Shown here one piece after another: positions 7,533 to 16,207 of a stretch of 64,000 bases of DNA. Numbering within the stretch: the stretch's first letter is position 1; every line of letters starts with the position of its first letter. Source of the stretch: Hyphomicrobiales bacterium (GTDB taxonomy: Bacteria > Pseudomonadota > Alphaproteobacteria > Rhizobiales > Rhizobiaceae); contig UEIF01000009.1 of assembly GCA_900468805.1 (NCBI GenBank), positions 186,001-250,000 on the forward strand, in the 5' to 3' direction. Under the pieces are notes generated by a model that was not told the DNA's origin, made no database searches, and was given only the letters and a program-made list of their open reading frames with translations. Made by a program: the position numbers and the translations under genes.

Positions 7533-9790
7533 TCTTGTGCCTCCGCTACAATGCAATCAACCAGATAGCGGCGTCCGTTATCACCGGGTGTGAAGCGCAG
7601 GCCGTGGATATCAGTCTCGAAACCGGGGAACTTGCGGTCGAAATCACGGGCGTAAAGAAGGTAATCCTGAATGGACTTCGTCGACAGCGTGATCCGCTCG
7701 CCCGGCATGATCAGCGGAATTCCGGGCGGATAGGGAACGATCATCACGGCAAGGATGCGATCCATGAGATCGTCGATCTCGACGCTCTCGATCCGGCCTT
7801 TGACCAGCCGGTCGTAGGCATCGGCAGGACGCATCGCCATTTCCGGCAGCACCGTATACATTTCGCGTTGCGCCTTCGGCACGTCGTCCTTGCGATAGAT
7901 CGCGTGGATCTGTTCACAGAGATCTTTCAGCCCCATGCCGGCATAGGCTTCCGGATGCGCTGCTGCGAGCGCCGGCAGCGCCCGGGTCAGCGGCGTGTTG
8001 GCGTCATAGAGATCCTTGAAATTGAGAAGTTCGGTGACAAGCGTGCTCCACTTGCCGCGGGTAATGCCCATCGAGAAAAGCACGAGGAAGGAATAGAGGC
8101 CGGTCTTTTCGATCTCGATGCGCCTGGAGGACAGGAACTTCGTGATGACGGCGGCCGGTATCCCGTGCTCATCCATGACACCGCTTGCAGATAGGCCCGG
8201 CGAGAGGATGGTGACTTTGATCGGGTCGACCATGACGTGGTTTTCGGCAAGTCCGGTAAACCCATGCCAGGCATCGTCCGGTTTCAAGACCCAGTCGGCA
8301 TGGGTGTCGCTCGGCGTCTGCTCGGCAACCGTCGGCTCCCAGACGTCGAACCACCAGTTGCCTTCCGTCTGTTTCCTGACCGCATTCATCGCCCGGCGGA
8401 AGCTGATCGCCTCGTCGATCGTTTCCTGCACCAACGCGCGGCCAGCCGGCTGTTCCATCATGGCGGCAGCGACATCGCAGGAGGCGATGATGCCATATTG
8501 CGGCGAAGTCGAAGTGTGCATCATGAAGGCTTCGTTGAAGCGGGTTACGTCGAGACGTTTGTTCTCGGCATGCTGGATATGGATCATCGATGCCTGAGAA
8601 AGGGCTGCCAGCAGCTTGTGCGTCGAGTGCGTCGCAAAGGTGATGGCGTTCTGCGATCGCGCAGGCTGGTTCGACGAGATCCCGTGGAAGCCATCATAGA
8701 ATTCGTGAAAATTGGCATAGGCATACCAAGCCTCGTCGAAATGCAGCACTTCGACTGCATCGCCAAGTGACGCCTTGATGGCATCGACATTGTAGCAGAG
8801 ACCGTCATAGGTCGAATTGGTGATGACCATCAGCCGGACCTTGCCGCTCGTTTGCCCGGCAAAGGGGCTGGCGGCAATCTTGCGGGCAATCGATTCAGGC
8901 GTGAACTGATCCTTGGAGATCGGGCCGATAATGCCTAGCCCGTTGCGCGACGGCGTCAGATAGATCGGCGTCGCACCCGTCATGATGAGCGAGTGCAGGA
9001 TCGACTTGTGGCAGTTGCGGTCGCAGAGCACGAGATCGCCCCGCCCGACCATGCCGTGCCAGACGATCTTGTTGGCTGTCGACGTGCCGCCGACGACGAA
9101 GAGGGTTTCGTCTGTGCCGAAGATGCGCGCCGCATTGCGCTCGCCCTCCGCGATCGGCCCGACATGATCGAGAAGGGAGCCGACGCTGCCGACCGATACG
9201 GAGATATCAGAGCGAAGTGTGTTTTCGCCAAAGAACGTATAGAAGAGCTGGCCGACCGGGCTTTTGCGGAAAGCAACACCGCCGCCGTGACCGGGCGTAT
9301 GCCAGGAATAGGCGCCCTCCAGCGTGTAATCCATCAGCGCCTTGAACATCGGCGGCGGCAGCCGGTCGAGATAGTTGCGGGCGGCCTGCGCGATGGCGCG
9401 GGCCATGAATTCCGCGGAATCCTCAAACAGCCGGAAGAAGGCATTGGCGTGGCGTAGCACTGCCGCCGGAACATCTTCGGCGGTCGTATCATCACCGAAG
9501 AGAAAGATCGGCAGCCGGTCGTTTCTTTGTCGCTTTGCAGCCAGCACCTCTCCGAGCACTTGCCAGCGTGTGGCCTTGTCCTCGGTACCGTCGACGGAGA
9601 CCAGCCAGCAGGATTCGGTATTGAAGACATGGACCAGACGACGGGCGTCTTCGTAGGAAACGCCGGAGACGATCCGGAAGCCTTCCTTCTCGATGGCTGC
9701 TGCCAGATCGCGCATGCCGCGTCCGGCGGCGCTTTTTCCGTCAAAATCTTCGTCAATAACAGCGATAGGAAATGCCGTCTGGAATTCCAT
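7529..9790 (-). CDS. adiA: arginine decarboxylase, AdiA-like (lysine possible)
   Basis: A 753-residue PLP decarboxylase, about the length of E. coli AdiA. Domains run from the N-terminal response-regulator-like wing domain through a PLP domain with WHTPGHGGGVAFRKSP, GGTSTANK, HFDEAWYAYANFH and the Schiff-base motif HSTHKLLAALSQASMIH (Lys near residue 392) to a C-terminal domain. LFSMGITRGKWSTLVTELLNF and YDANTPLTRALP resemble AdiA more than CadA, so arginine to agmatine is favoured; lysine specificity cannot be excluded. Start 9790 follows GGAGGAACTC. It is first in the operon with speF, potE and a binding protein, and a perfect FNR/FixK box lies 98 bases upstream. Confidence 0.82.
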   Translation of the reverse strand: MEFQTAFPIAVIDEDFDGKSAAGRGMRDLAAAIEKEGFRIVSGVSYEDARRLVHVFNTESCWLVSVDGTEDKATRWQVLGEVLAAKRQRNDRLPIFLFGDDTTAEDVPAAVLRHANAFFRLFEDSAEFMARAIAQAARNYLDRLPPPMFKALMDYTLEGAYSWHTPGHGGGVAFRKSPVGQLFYTFFGENTLRSDISVSVGSVGSLLDHVGPIAEGERNAARIFGTDETLFVVGGTSTANKIVWHGMVGRGDLVLCDRNCHKSILHSLIMTGATPIYLTPSRNGLGIIGPISKDQFTPESIARKIAASPFAGQTSGKVRLMVITNSTYDGLCYNVDAIKASLGDAVEVLHFDEAWYAYANFHEFYDGFHGISSNQPARSQNAITFATHSTHKLLAALSQASMIHIQHAENKRLDVTRFNEAFMMHTSTSPQYGIIASCDVAAAMMEQPAGRALVQETIDEAISFRRAMNAVRKQTEGNWWFDVWEPTVAEQTPSDTHADWVLKPDDAWHGFTGLAENHVMVDPIKVTILSPGLSASGVMDEHGIPAAVITKFLSSRRIEIEKTGLYSFLVLFSMGITRGKWSTLVTELLNFKDLYDANTPLTRALPALAAAHPEAYAGMGLKDLCEQIHAIYRKDDVPKAQREMYTVLPEMAMRPADAYDRLVKGRIESVEIDDLMDRILAVMIVPYPPGIPLIMPGERITLSTKSIQDYLLYARDFDRKFPGFETDIHGLRFTPGDNGRRYLVDCIVAEAQE

Positions 9791-9859
9791 GAGTTCCTCC
9801 AGAAACCTGATGTCAAAGGCTCCGGCCGCCATGCAGCCGTGTGCATCTCAGGTAGAAGG

Positions 9860-9865
9860 ATCGTA
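9860..9865 (-). promoter_or_regulatory. predicted -10 element of the decarboxylase operon promoter
   Basis: The minus strand reads TACGAT here, a 4/6 match to TATAAT. If the FNR/FixK palindrome at 9888-9901 is centred at -41.5, as in class II FNR/FixK promoters, the start of transcription falls near 9853 and this hexamer occupies exactly -12 to -7. The leader would then be about 63 nucleotides. The geometry is read from the sequence; promoter activity is inferred. Confidence 0.55.
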
Positions 9866-9887
9866 CATGAGGGGTAGTGCGGCGTCG

Positions 9888-9901
9888 TTGATTGCAATCA
9901 A
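9888..9901 (-). promoter_or_regulatory. perfect FNR/FixK box (anaerobox) upstream of adiA-speF-potE
   Basis: The 14-base palindrome TTGATTGCAATCAA matches the FNR/FixK consensus TTGAT-N4-ATCAA at every defined position. It is intergenic, 98 bases before the adiA-like start codon. In rhizobia such boxes are bound by FixK or FnrN under oxygen limitation. A suitable -10 hexamer is found at the spacing expected for a class II activator site. Confidence 0.8.
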
Positions 9902-9954
9902 CGTGACGCAAAGCATTTAGGCAGTGGAGACGGCCCGGATGCTTCCAGCTGACG

Positions 9955-10881
9955 TTACTCCGCCCATTCTGTGTCGGTGGTGAAGGCAATCGTCAGCCAG
10001 CGATTGGCACTCTCGTCGCCGATCGCATTCCCAATCTCGTCGCGCAACGCATCCCACTCCTCCAAAGTCTTTGGGGGAAGTCCTTCGGGTACGATGAAGT
10101 AGAGCTCAATCTGCTTGGCGCGGCCGACCTGGGCAACATAGGCGCGGTGAGAGAGGAAGCCGAGGCGGTGGACAGTTTCCGATGCAATGCGATCGACATG
10201 GTTTTGCAAATCGACAGGGGCAATCAACAGGACTTCGCTCAGCGCCTTCCATACGGTGGTGATCGGAAGCGGGATCATGACGAGGCAGACGAGTGCTAGG
10301 ACCGCGGGGTCCATATAGCTTGCGACCCATGCAACCGGCGTCGCCTGCACGGCCATGCCGATGAGAAAAGCGATGAGCAATGCAAGTGCGATTCCGCCAG
10401 ACATGATCCAGGCCTTGATGTCGAGCGATATGAAATCGGATTTGATGCGGCGGTTCAGCCTGATGCCCATGATAGCCATGACCATACAGACGAGCACCGT
10501 CGCGGCGGAATAAGCCACTGCCATGCCGAAACGGAGTTCGTGGCCGCCGTTCAAAATGCTGATGATCGCGCTGATCAGCGCATAGACGCCGACCGTCATC
10601 AGCAGGCAGCCATTGAGCATGAGTACGATCGGCTCCAGATGCCAGAAGCCCATCGTGAACCGGTTTCGAATTCTGCCGGATTGCGCATCGCTCTGCGTCG
10701 ATTTCAGGATCAGGCTCGAAACCCACAGCGCAAGTCCGGTCATTGCCGCATCGGCCAGCGAATAAACACCATCGAAGGCAATGGAAAATGAGCCGGAAAG
10801 AATACCGAAAACCACGCCGAGGGTCGCGACCACCACGGTCGCTGCAATCGAGATCCTGAGAAACCCCTGCTCGCTTAACAT
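9955..10881 (-). CDS. CDF-like cation efflux protein with atypical metal site
   Basis: A 308-residue membrane protein of the cation diffusion facilitator superfamily (PF01545): six hydrophobic segments, then a soluble C-terminal domain (YVAQVGRAKQIELYFIVPEG). The usual TM2 motif is replaced by FDGVYSLADA, with Tyr where Zn-type proteins carry His. The TM5 region reads LDIKAWIMSGG instead of the usual H/D-x3-D pair. Substrate is therefore uncertain. Start 10881 is preferred because GGTGGGGTGACG precedes it; the frame extends to 10962 without a convincing ribosome binding site. It diverges from the AdiC-like transporter gene. Its link to arginine metabolism is only positional. Confidence 0.7.
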   Translation of the reverse strand: MLSEQGFLRISIAATVVVATLGVVFGILSGSFSIAFDGVYSLADAAMTGLALWVSSLILKSTQSDAQSGRIRNRFTMGFWHLEPIVLMLNGCLLMTVGVYALISAIISILNGGHELRFGMAVAYSAATVLVCMVMAIMGIRLNRRIKSDFISLDIKAWIMSGGIALALLIAFLIGMAVQATPVAWVASYMDPAVLALVCLVMIPLPITTVWKALSEVLLIAPVDLQNHVDRIASETVHRLGFLSHRAYVAQVGRAKQIELYFIVPEGLPPKTLEEWDALRDEIGNAIGDESANRWLTIAFTTDTEWAE

Positions 10882-10961
10882 CGTCACCCCACCTTCGGCA
10901 CCCGTCATTCTAACGGCTTTACGACAATCGGGAAGGCTAGACGAGGCCCGGCGACTACGCA

Positions 10962-10975
10962 TTGATCCGGATTGC
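10962..10975 (+). promoter_or_regulatory. degenerate FNR/FixK-like half-box upstream of the APC transporter
   Basis: TTGATCCGGATTGC has a perfect left half-site (TTGAT) and only a partial right half (ATTGC against ATCAA). It lies 89 bases before the start codon at 11064, and GACAAT at 10995-11000 could be a -10 element about 3 bases off the ideal class II position. The match is weak and would not stand alone; it is noted because neighbouring operons carry better boxes. Confidence 0.25.
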
Positions 10976-11063
10976 GGCTGTCCGTTTTTGCAACGACAAT
11001 CACGGCTCGAAGGCAGTCCGAAGAGCCATCGGCTCCCGGAAGCCGGCTCACGGGAGGGACCTT

Positions 11064-12419
11064 ATGACAACCTCGTCGAATGGCAAAAGTCTCGGACTTG
11101 CCGCCTGCACCGCCATCGTGGTCGGAAACATGGTGGGATCCGGCTTCTATCTTTCACCAGCCGCAGTGGCCCCCTATGGCAACCTCGCAATCATCGTCTG
11201 GATCATCATGGGCGCCGGCGCAATCTGTCTCGGCCTCACCTTCGCGCGTCTGGCGCGCCTCGTGCCGGTCACCGGCGGGCCCTATGCCTATACGAGGCTG
11301 GCCTATGGAGATTTCGCCGGTTTTCTGATCGCCTGGGGCTACTGGATTTCCATCTGGACGTCGCTGCCCGTTATCGCCATTGCCTTTACTGGTGTGATGG
11401 TCGACCTCTTTCCGGCCCTCAGCAACCGCTTTACCGCGACAGTTCTGACGCTCGGTGTGATCTGGGCGATCGTGCTGGTCAATCTTCGTGGCGTTCACGC
11501 GGCCGGTCTTTTCGCGCAGGTCACGACGTATGCCAAGCTGCTTCCCTTCGGCGCCGTCGCCATTATCGGCCTTCTCTACATCGACACTTCGCATTTTTCC
11601 GAGTTCAACCCGAGTGGCCAGCCGCTGCTGCAGTCGATCGCAACGCTGGCACCGCTGACTATGTTCGCCTATCTGGGCTTGGAATCAGCGACCGTGCCCG
11701 CCGGCGACGTCGAGAACGCCGAGCGGACCATTCCCCGCTCCACCGTCCTTGGGATCTCAATCGCCGCCACCCTCTATGTACTCGGCACCATTGTCGTCAT
11801 GGGGCTCATGCCGCGTGAGCAACTGGTTCACTCAATCGCGCCCTTCTCGCAAGCCGCCGGAATCATGTGGGGCCGCCCCGGAGAGCTGGCGATCTCGATC
11901 GCCGTACTGCTCTCCTCGATCGGTGCCCTGAACGGCTGGACCCTGTTGATGGGCCAGGTGCCGATGGCCGCTGCGCGCGACGGATTGTTTCCGCCGCTTT
12001 TCGCGCGGCTCTCCTCGCGCGGCGTACCTGCATGGGGGATGGTCGTTTCGGCATTGTTTGCAACGCTGCTGGTACTCGTCCAGGCTCTCGGCTCTGAAGG
12101 CTTTGCGGCGGTTTACCGGCTGATGGTCGGGCTGAGCACGATGGCGGCCGTTGTTCCCTATGCCTTCTGCGCGCTTGCCGGAAGCCTGGTTGCCGGCGCG
12201 ACCCAGGGACGGATGCCACGGGTGAGTGCGATCGAGCTTATCGCCTTCGTCTTTGCGATCTTCACCCTGTATGGCTCCGGCGCCGAGCCGGTGCTTTATG
12301 GGCTCGTTTTGCTGATGCTCGGAATTCCCGTCTATGTCTGGCAAAGGCGAAACGCGGTCGAAGTCACAAACAAACAGACGGCAGCGGGTGCAGCAACGCA
12401 CCCGGCCGTCTCAGGATAA
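11064..12419 (+). CDS. APC family amino acid antiporter, AdiC/ArcD-like
   Basis: A 451-residue transporter with 12 predicted membrane segments. Conserved APC blocks are VVGNMVGSGFYLSPAAVA (TM1), TGGPYAYTRLAYG, LTMFAYLGLESATVPAGDVE (TM6) and LNGWTLLMGQVPMAAARDGL (TM8), followed by FPPLFARLSSRGVPAWGM. The TM6 and TM8 blocks resemble the arginine/agmatine antiporter AdiC of enterobacteria. With an AdiA-like enzyme on one side and arcABC on the other, it probably exchanges arginine for agmatine or ornithine; which product it exports cannot be read. Start 11064 follows GGGAGGGACCTT; an upstream in-frame ATG at 10962 lies in the promoter region. It is convergent with arcC, with 15 bases between the stops. 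Confidence 0.8.
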   Translation: MTTSSNGKSLGLAACTAIVVGNMVGSGFYLSPAAVAPYGNLAIIVWIIMGAGAICLGLTFARLARLVPVTGGPYAYTRLAYGDFAGFLIAWGYWISIWTSLPVIAIAFTGVMVDLFPALSNRFTATVLTLGVIWAIVLVNLRGVHAAGLFAQVTTYAKLLPFGAVAIIGLLYIDTSHFSEFNPSGQPLLQSIATLAPLTMFAYLGLESATVPAGDVENAERTIPRSTVLGISIAATLYVLGTIVVMGLMPREQLVHSIAPFSQAAGIMWGRPGELAISIAVLLSSIGALNGWTLLMGQVPMAAARDGLFPPLFARLSSRGVPAWGMVVSALFATLLVLVQALGSEGFAAVYRLMVGLSTMAAVVPYAFCALAGSLVAGATQGRMPRVSAIELIAFVFAIFTLYGSGAEPVLYGLVLLMLGIPVYVWQRRNAVEVTNKQTAAGAATHPAVSG

Positions 12420-12434
12420 GTTTGCCTTGGAAGT

Positions 12435-13370
12435 TCAGTGCCAGCTCAGCCCATCAAAACTTTCGTTGATGATCGTACCGCGCTCGCCGCGTACCATTCC
12501 GGCAATATCGGCAAGGGAGCCGATGGCGGCCGTCTTGCCGTTTGCCCGTGCGAAGTGGCAGGCGGCATCCACCTTCGGCCCCATCGAGCCGGCCGGAAAT
12601 GAGAACTGCCTGAAATCATCGGGACGAGCGCGGTGGATCGCCTTCTGGGACGGCTTGCCCCAGTCGATGCAGACGGCCTCGGCGTCCGTTGCCATGATCA
12701 AAAGATCTGCATAGAGCTCGCGCGCCAGAAGCTCCGAGCAAAGGTCCTTGTCGATGACGGCTTCGACGCCGATCAGTTTTCGGTCGGCACCCTTTTCGTA
12801 CATGGTCGGAATACCTCCTCCACCTGCGCAGATGACGATCGTGTGCTCTTCCAAGAGCCAGCGGACTGGACGAATTTCAAAGATGCGCTTCGGTGCCGGC
12901 GAAGCTACGACGCGCCGCCATTTTTCGCCATCCTGCTTGAAGACCCAGCCCTTTTCAGTGCGGATCCGGTCGGCCTCGGCCTTTTCGTAGACCGGACCGA
13001 CGAACTTGGTCGGGTTTTGGAAACCAGGATCATCGGCATCGACTTCCACCATGGTTAGAAGCGTCGCCAGCGGCTGCTCGAAAGGCAGGAGATTGCCGAG
13101 TTCCTGCTCCAACATATAGCCGATCATGCCTTCGGTTTCGGCGCCGAGAACATCGAGCGGATAGGCCTCCTCCGGCTTGTAAGCGGCTCCCTGGAGCGCG
13201 AGCAGCCCAACCTGCGGCCCGTTGCCGTGCGTGATGACGATCTCATGTTCGGCCGCCAATGGCGCAATGGCCTGAGCAGCGACGCGCGCGTTCCGCCTTT
13301 GGGTATGGGCAGTCATGGGCTCCCCGCGCCGGAGAAGCGCATTGCCGCCAAGCGCAATGACCACACGCAT
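12435..13370 (-). CDS. arcC: carbamate kinase
   Basis: A 311-residue amino-acid-kinase family enzyme (PF00696) catalysing carbamoyl phosphate + ADP to ATP + NH3 + CO2, the ATP-forming step of the arginine deiminase pathway. It begins [19 protein letters not shown], the family's N-terminal phosphate-binding block, and contains [36 protein letters not shown] and [17 protein letters not shown]. The start at 13370 has GGGAG just upstream, inside the end of arcB, leaving one base between the arcB stop and the arcC start. A longer open frame to 13469 is discounted because it runs into arcB. It is the last gene of arcA-arcB-arcC. Confidence 0.93.
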   Translation of the reverse strand: MRVVIALGGNALLRRGEPMTAHTQRRNARVAAQAIAPLAAEHEIVITHGNGPQVGLLALQGAAYKPEEAYPLDVLGAETEGMIGYMLEQELGNLLPFEQPLATLLTMVEVDADDPGFQNPTKFVGPVYEKAEADRIRTEKGWVFKQDGEKWRRVVASPAPKRIFEIRPVRWLLEEHTIVICAGGGGIPTMYEKGADRKLIGVEAVIDKDLCSELLARELYADLLIMATDAEAVCIDWGKPSQKAIHRARPDDFRQFSFPAGSMGPKVDAACHFARANGKTAAIGSLADIAGMVRGERGTIINESFDGLSWH

Positions 13371-13371
13371 G

Positions 13372-14376
13372 TCAATCTCCCAAAGTAGCGACGAGCAGGG
13401 CCTTGATCGTGTGCAGGCGATTTTCCGCTTGCTCGAAAGCGACATTGGCCTCGGATTCGAAGACGTCATCGGTGACTTCGAGGCCGTTTTCCATGCCGTA
13501 ATCTTCGGCGATCTGTTTGCCGAGCACGGTTTCAGTGTCGTGGAACGCCGGCAGGCAATGCATGAATTTGGTCTGCGGATTGCCGGTCGCTTTCATCAGC
13601 TCCTGATTGACCTGATAGGGCGTGAGCAGCTTGATCCGTTCGCGCCAGACATCTTTTGGCTCGCCCATCGAAACCCAGACATCCGTGTGGATGAAATCAA
13701 CATCCTTGACCGCTTCCTTCGGATCTTCGGTGACCAGCAGCCGCGCGCCCGAGGCCTGCTGCAGATCCTTGGCGATGTTCATATATTCATCCGACGGCCA
13801 CAGTGATCTCGGACCGCAGATGCGCACATCCATGCCGAGCAGGCAGCCGACGATCAGCAGCGAGTGCCCCATATTCGAGCGCGTGTCGCCGACATAGGCA
13901 TATTTGATCTGGGTGATCGGCTTATCGCTATGCTCACGCATGGTCATGACGTCGGCAATCATCTGCGTCGGATGATATTCGTCCGTCAGGCCGTTATAAA
14001 CGGGCACTCCGGCGTAACGTGCCAGCGTCTCCACGCCTTTTTGCGCGGAGCCGCGATACTCGATTGCGTCATACATGCGGCCGAGCACCCGCGCCGTATC
14101 CTTGAACGATTCCTTGTGTCCGATCTGCGAGCCGGACGGATCGAGATAGGTCACGTTGGCGCCCTGGTCCGAGCAGGCAACTTCGAAGGCGCATCTCGTT
14201 CTCGTCGAGGTTTTCTCGAAGATCAGGCAGATTTCCTTGCCTTTCAGGTGCTCCTGTTCGGTGCGGGCGTATTTGGCCCGTTTCAGGTCGCGTGCGAGAT
14301 CGAGAAGGTAGCGGAATTCCCGTGGCGTATAATCCTGCACGGTCAGAAGCGAGCGATTGCGCAGATTGAAGCTCAT
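13372..14376 (-). CDS. arcB: ornithine carbamoyltransferase, catabolic
   Basis: A 334-residue aspartate/ornithine carbamoyltransferase. The carbamoyl-phosphate-binding motif [11 protein letters not shown], the HPTQ motif ([14 protein letters not shown]) and the ornithine-binding HCLPAFHD motif are all present. In the deiminase pathway it works phosphorolytically: citrulline + Pi to ornithine + carbamoyl phosphate. Position between arcA and arcC, 36 bases after arcA and one base before arcC, supports the catabolic rather than the biosynthetic (argF) role. Ornithine formed here could feed the SpeF-type decarboxylase encoded 6 kb away. Confidence 0.93.
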   Translation of the reverse strand: MSFNLRNRSLLTVQDYTPREFRYLLDLARDLKRAKYARTEQEHLKGKEICLIFEKTSTRTRCAFEVACSDQGANVTYLDPSGSQIGHKESFKDTARVLGRMYDAIEYRGSAQKGVETLARYAGVPVYNGLTDEYHPTQMIADVMTMREHSDKPITQIKYAYVGDTRSNMGHSLLIVGCLLGMDVRICGPRSLWPSDEYMNIAKDLQQASGARLLVTEDPKEAVKDVDFIHTDVWVSMGEPKDVWRERIKLLTPYQVNQELMKATGNPQTKFMHCLPAFHDTETVLGKQIAEDYGMENGLEVTDDVFESEANVAFEQAENRLHTIKALLVATLGD

Positions 14377-14412
14377 GGTCTTGCTCCGTCGGTCTGGTTC
14401 GTGAGTGAAACG

Positions 14413-15642
14413 TCAGTAAGCCGGGTCGCGCCAGATGGGGCATGTCATGCAATGCCCGCCGCCACGGCCTCGGCCAAGTTCGGAACCGTGAATGGTGATC
14501 ACCTCGACGCCTGCCTTGCGCAGCAGCGTATTGGTATAGGTGTTGCGGTCGTAAGCGACGACGACGCCTGGTTCGAGTGCGACGACATTGTTGCCGTCGT
14601 CCCATTGCTCGCGTTCGGCTTGATACAAATTGCCGCCGGTCTCGACGGTGCGCAGCGGCGGCAGGTCGAGCGCCTCGCTGACGACATCGAGCATCGGCTG
14701 ATTTTCGGGATGGATCTCGAATGTGCCGTCGTCATCCACCGGATACATGCTGTAGCAGCGGATCTGGTCGACGACTTCGGCAAACAGCGTGACAAGGTCA
14801 CGATCGCAAAAGCTGAAAACCGTATCGAGATGCATGGCTGCACGGCTCTTCGGCATCAGGCAGCCGATCACCCGCTTGGCGGCCTTGTTCTTAAACAGGG
14901 CCTGTGCTACCTGGCCAACGGCCTGATAGGTGGTGCGCTCGCCCATGCCGATCAGAACGGTGCCGTTGCCGATCGGCATGACGTCGCCGCCCTCCATCGA
15001 GGCATTGGCGAACTGAGTATCGGAATCGCCCCACCAGATCTTGAAGTCACCACCGTGAAAGATCGGATGAAACTTGTAGATCGCGCGCTGGATCAATGTC
15101 TCTGCGCGTCTTGCCGGCCAGAACATCGGATTGCAGGTCACGCCGCCATAAATCCAGCAGGATGGATCGCGCTGGAATAGGGTGTTGGGGATCGGGGGGA
15201 TGACGAAATCTGTTTCCGGCAGCGCGCTCAGCATCAGCGACTTAGCCTTGACATCGGGCAGGTCGGAGATCGCGATGCCGCCGATCATAAAGGCGGCAAG
15301 CTGGTTTGCCGGCATTTCGTCAAGCCACGGACGCATGGCCTCGGCGATCTGCGAGCCGAGCACGTTCGGCGTGATACGCCGATCCAATATGAAATCGCGC
15401 GCCTGCTTGTTGGCGAGCGTCTGGCCGAGCAGCTCGTGGAGCTCAAGAACCTCGACCCCTCTTTCCTGCATCTTGAGGACAAAATCATAGTGATCCTTCT
15501 GGGCCTCATGCACCCACAGGACGTCGTCGAAAAGCAGATCATGGCAGTTTGCAGGCGTCAGGCGTTGATGAGCCAGGGATGGTCGGCAGACCATGACGGT
15601 TCTCAGCTTTCCCACTTCCGAATGAACACCGAAACCACGCAT
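14413..15642 (-). CDS. arcA: arginine deiminase
   Basis: A 409-residue amidinotransferase-fold hydrolase converting arginine to citrulline + NH3. Features include the N-terminal [39 protein letters not shown] (His of the catalytic triad region), [12 protein letters not shown] and the C-terminal [13 protein letters not shown]. The nucleophilic Cys falls at residue 398, the canonical position in the family. The start at 15642 follows GGAAGGAGGAGCGC; the in-frame extension to 15696 lacks a ribosome binding site. It is first in arcA-arcB-arcC. A near-consensus FNR/FixK box lies about 98 bases upstream, consistent with low-oxygen control. Confidence 0.94.
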   Translation of the reverse strand: MRGFGVHSEVGKLRTVMVCRPSLAHQRLTPANCHDLLFDDVLWVHEAQKDHYDFVLKMQERGVEVLELHELLGQTLANKQARDFILDRRITPNVLGSQIAEAMRPWLDEMPANQLAAFMIGGIAISDLPDVKAKSLMLSALPETDFVIPPIPNTLFQRDPSCWIYGGVTCNPMFWPARRAETLIQRAIYKFHPIFHGGDFKIWWGDSDTQFANASMEGGDVMPIGNGTVLIGMGERTTYQAVGQVAQALFKNKAAKRVIGCLMPKSRAAMHLDTVFSFCDRDLVTLFAEVVDQIRCYSMYPVDDDGTFEIHPENQPMLDVVSEALDLPPLRTVETGGNLYQAEREQWDDGNNVVALEPGVVVAYDRNTYTNTLLRKAGVEVITIHGSELGRGRGGGHCMTCPIWRDPAY

Positions 15643-15739
15643 GCGCTCCTCCTTCCAGCCATCGGGGTAGCGGCCGCGCCGCCGCTCTAAACACATTCAG
15701 CCTGGTTGGCAGCCTATTTGGGCTGACCCGCTAATGTCA

Positions 15740-15753
15740 TTGATTGCAGACAA
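15740..15753 (-). promoter_or_regulatory. near-consensus FNR/FixK box upstream of arcA
   Basis: TTGATTGCAGACAA matches 12 of 14 bases of the perfect box upstream of the adiA-like gene, including the same TGCA core. One half-site is perfect (TTGAT) and the other is GACAA instead of ATCAA. Its distance to the arcA start codon (98 bases) is the same as in the decarboxylase operon. No convincing -10 hexamer is seen at the -41.5 spacing. Confidence 0.5.
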
Positions 15754-15812
15754 GGTGCAGTGCAGCATTTGTAATTTCCGAGCCGTCCGGCCTATTAAGA
15801 ATGCAGTTCCTT

Positions 15813-16019
15813 TCACTGAAGATCGGACGGGTCGCATCGCTGCATCTGCCATGCACGCCAATGGGTCGGGTGAACGTCCAGCGTCTCGCCGGTGAGCGCA
15901 TTGGCCCATCCGCCAGGCAGACGCTGGCAGGGGAATACCAAGGCGTGGACACCTTCGTCGTCGATGACGGCGAGTTCTATATCCTCTTCGAACGGAGCTT
16001 CCACGACCAACCGCCACAT
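15813..16019 (-). CDS. small conserved-looking protein (68 aa)
   Basis: A 68-residue protein starting MWRLVVEAPFEEDIELAV with a compact sequence (DDEGVHALVFPC, GGWANALTGETLDVHPTHWRAW). I do not recognise a family. The start at 16019 is well supported by GGGGGAGGGATCGGTG directly upstream. A longer open frame to 16307 lacks such a signal, and its extra N-terminus is of low complexity. It has no signal peptide or membrane helix. It lies between arcA and a secreted protein on the same strand and may belong to the low-oxygen or acid-response group; that is positional inference only. Confidence 0.55.
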   Translation of the reverse strand: MWRLVVEAPFEEDIELAVIDDEGVHALVFPCQRLPGGWANALTGETLDVHPTHWRAWQMQRCDPSDLQ

Positions 16020-16207
16020 CACCGATCCCTCCCCCGACGATGCACGAGCGTCGACCGGACAAGAGGCCATGGTTTCGGCATGCCAGTCGCTCGGCCGGCG
16101 TGGTTTTTCCTGCCAGCGTGCGGATGCCGTGAAGACCTCCGCTATGTCCTGCCTTTCGATGGATTCTCGATAGCGCAGGCTTCTTCTTGGGAGCCCTACG
16201 TGCCCGC

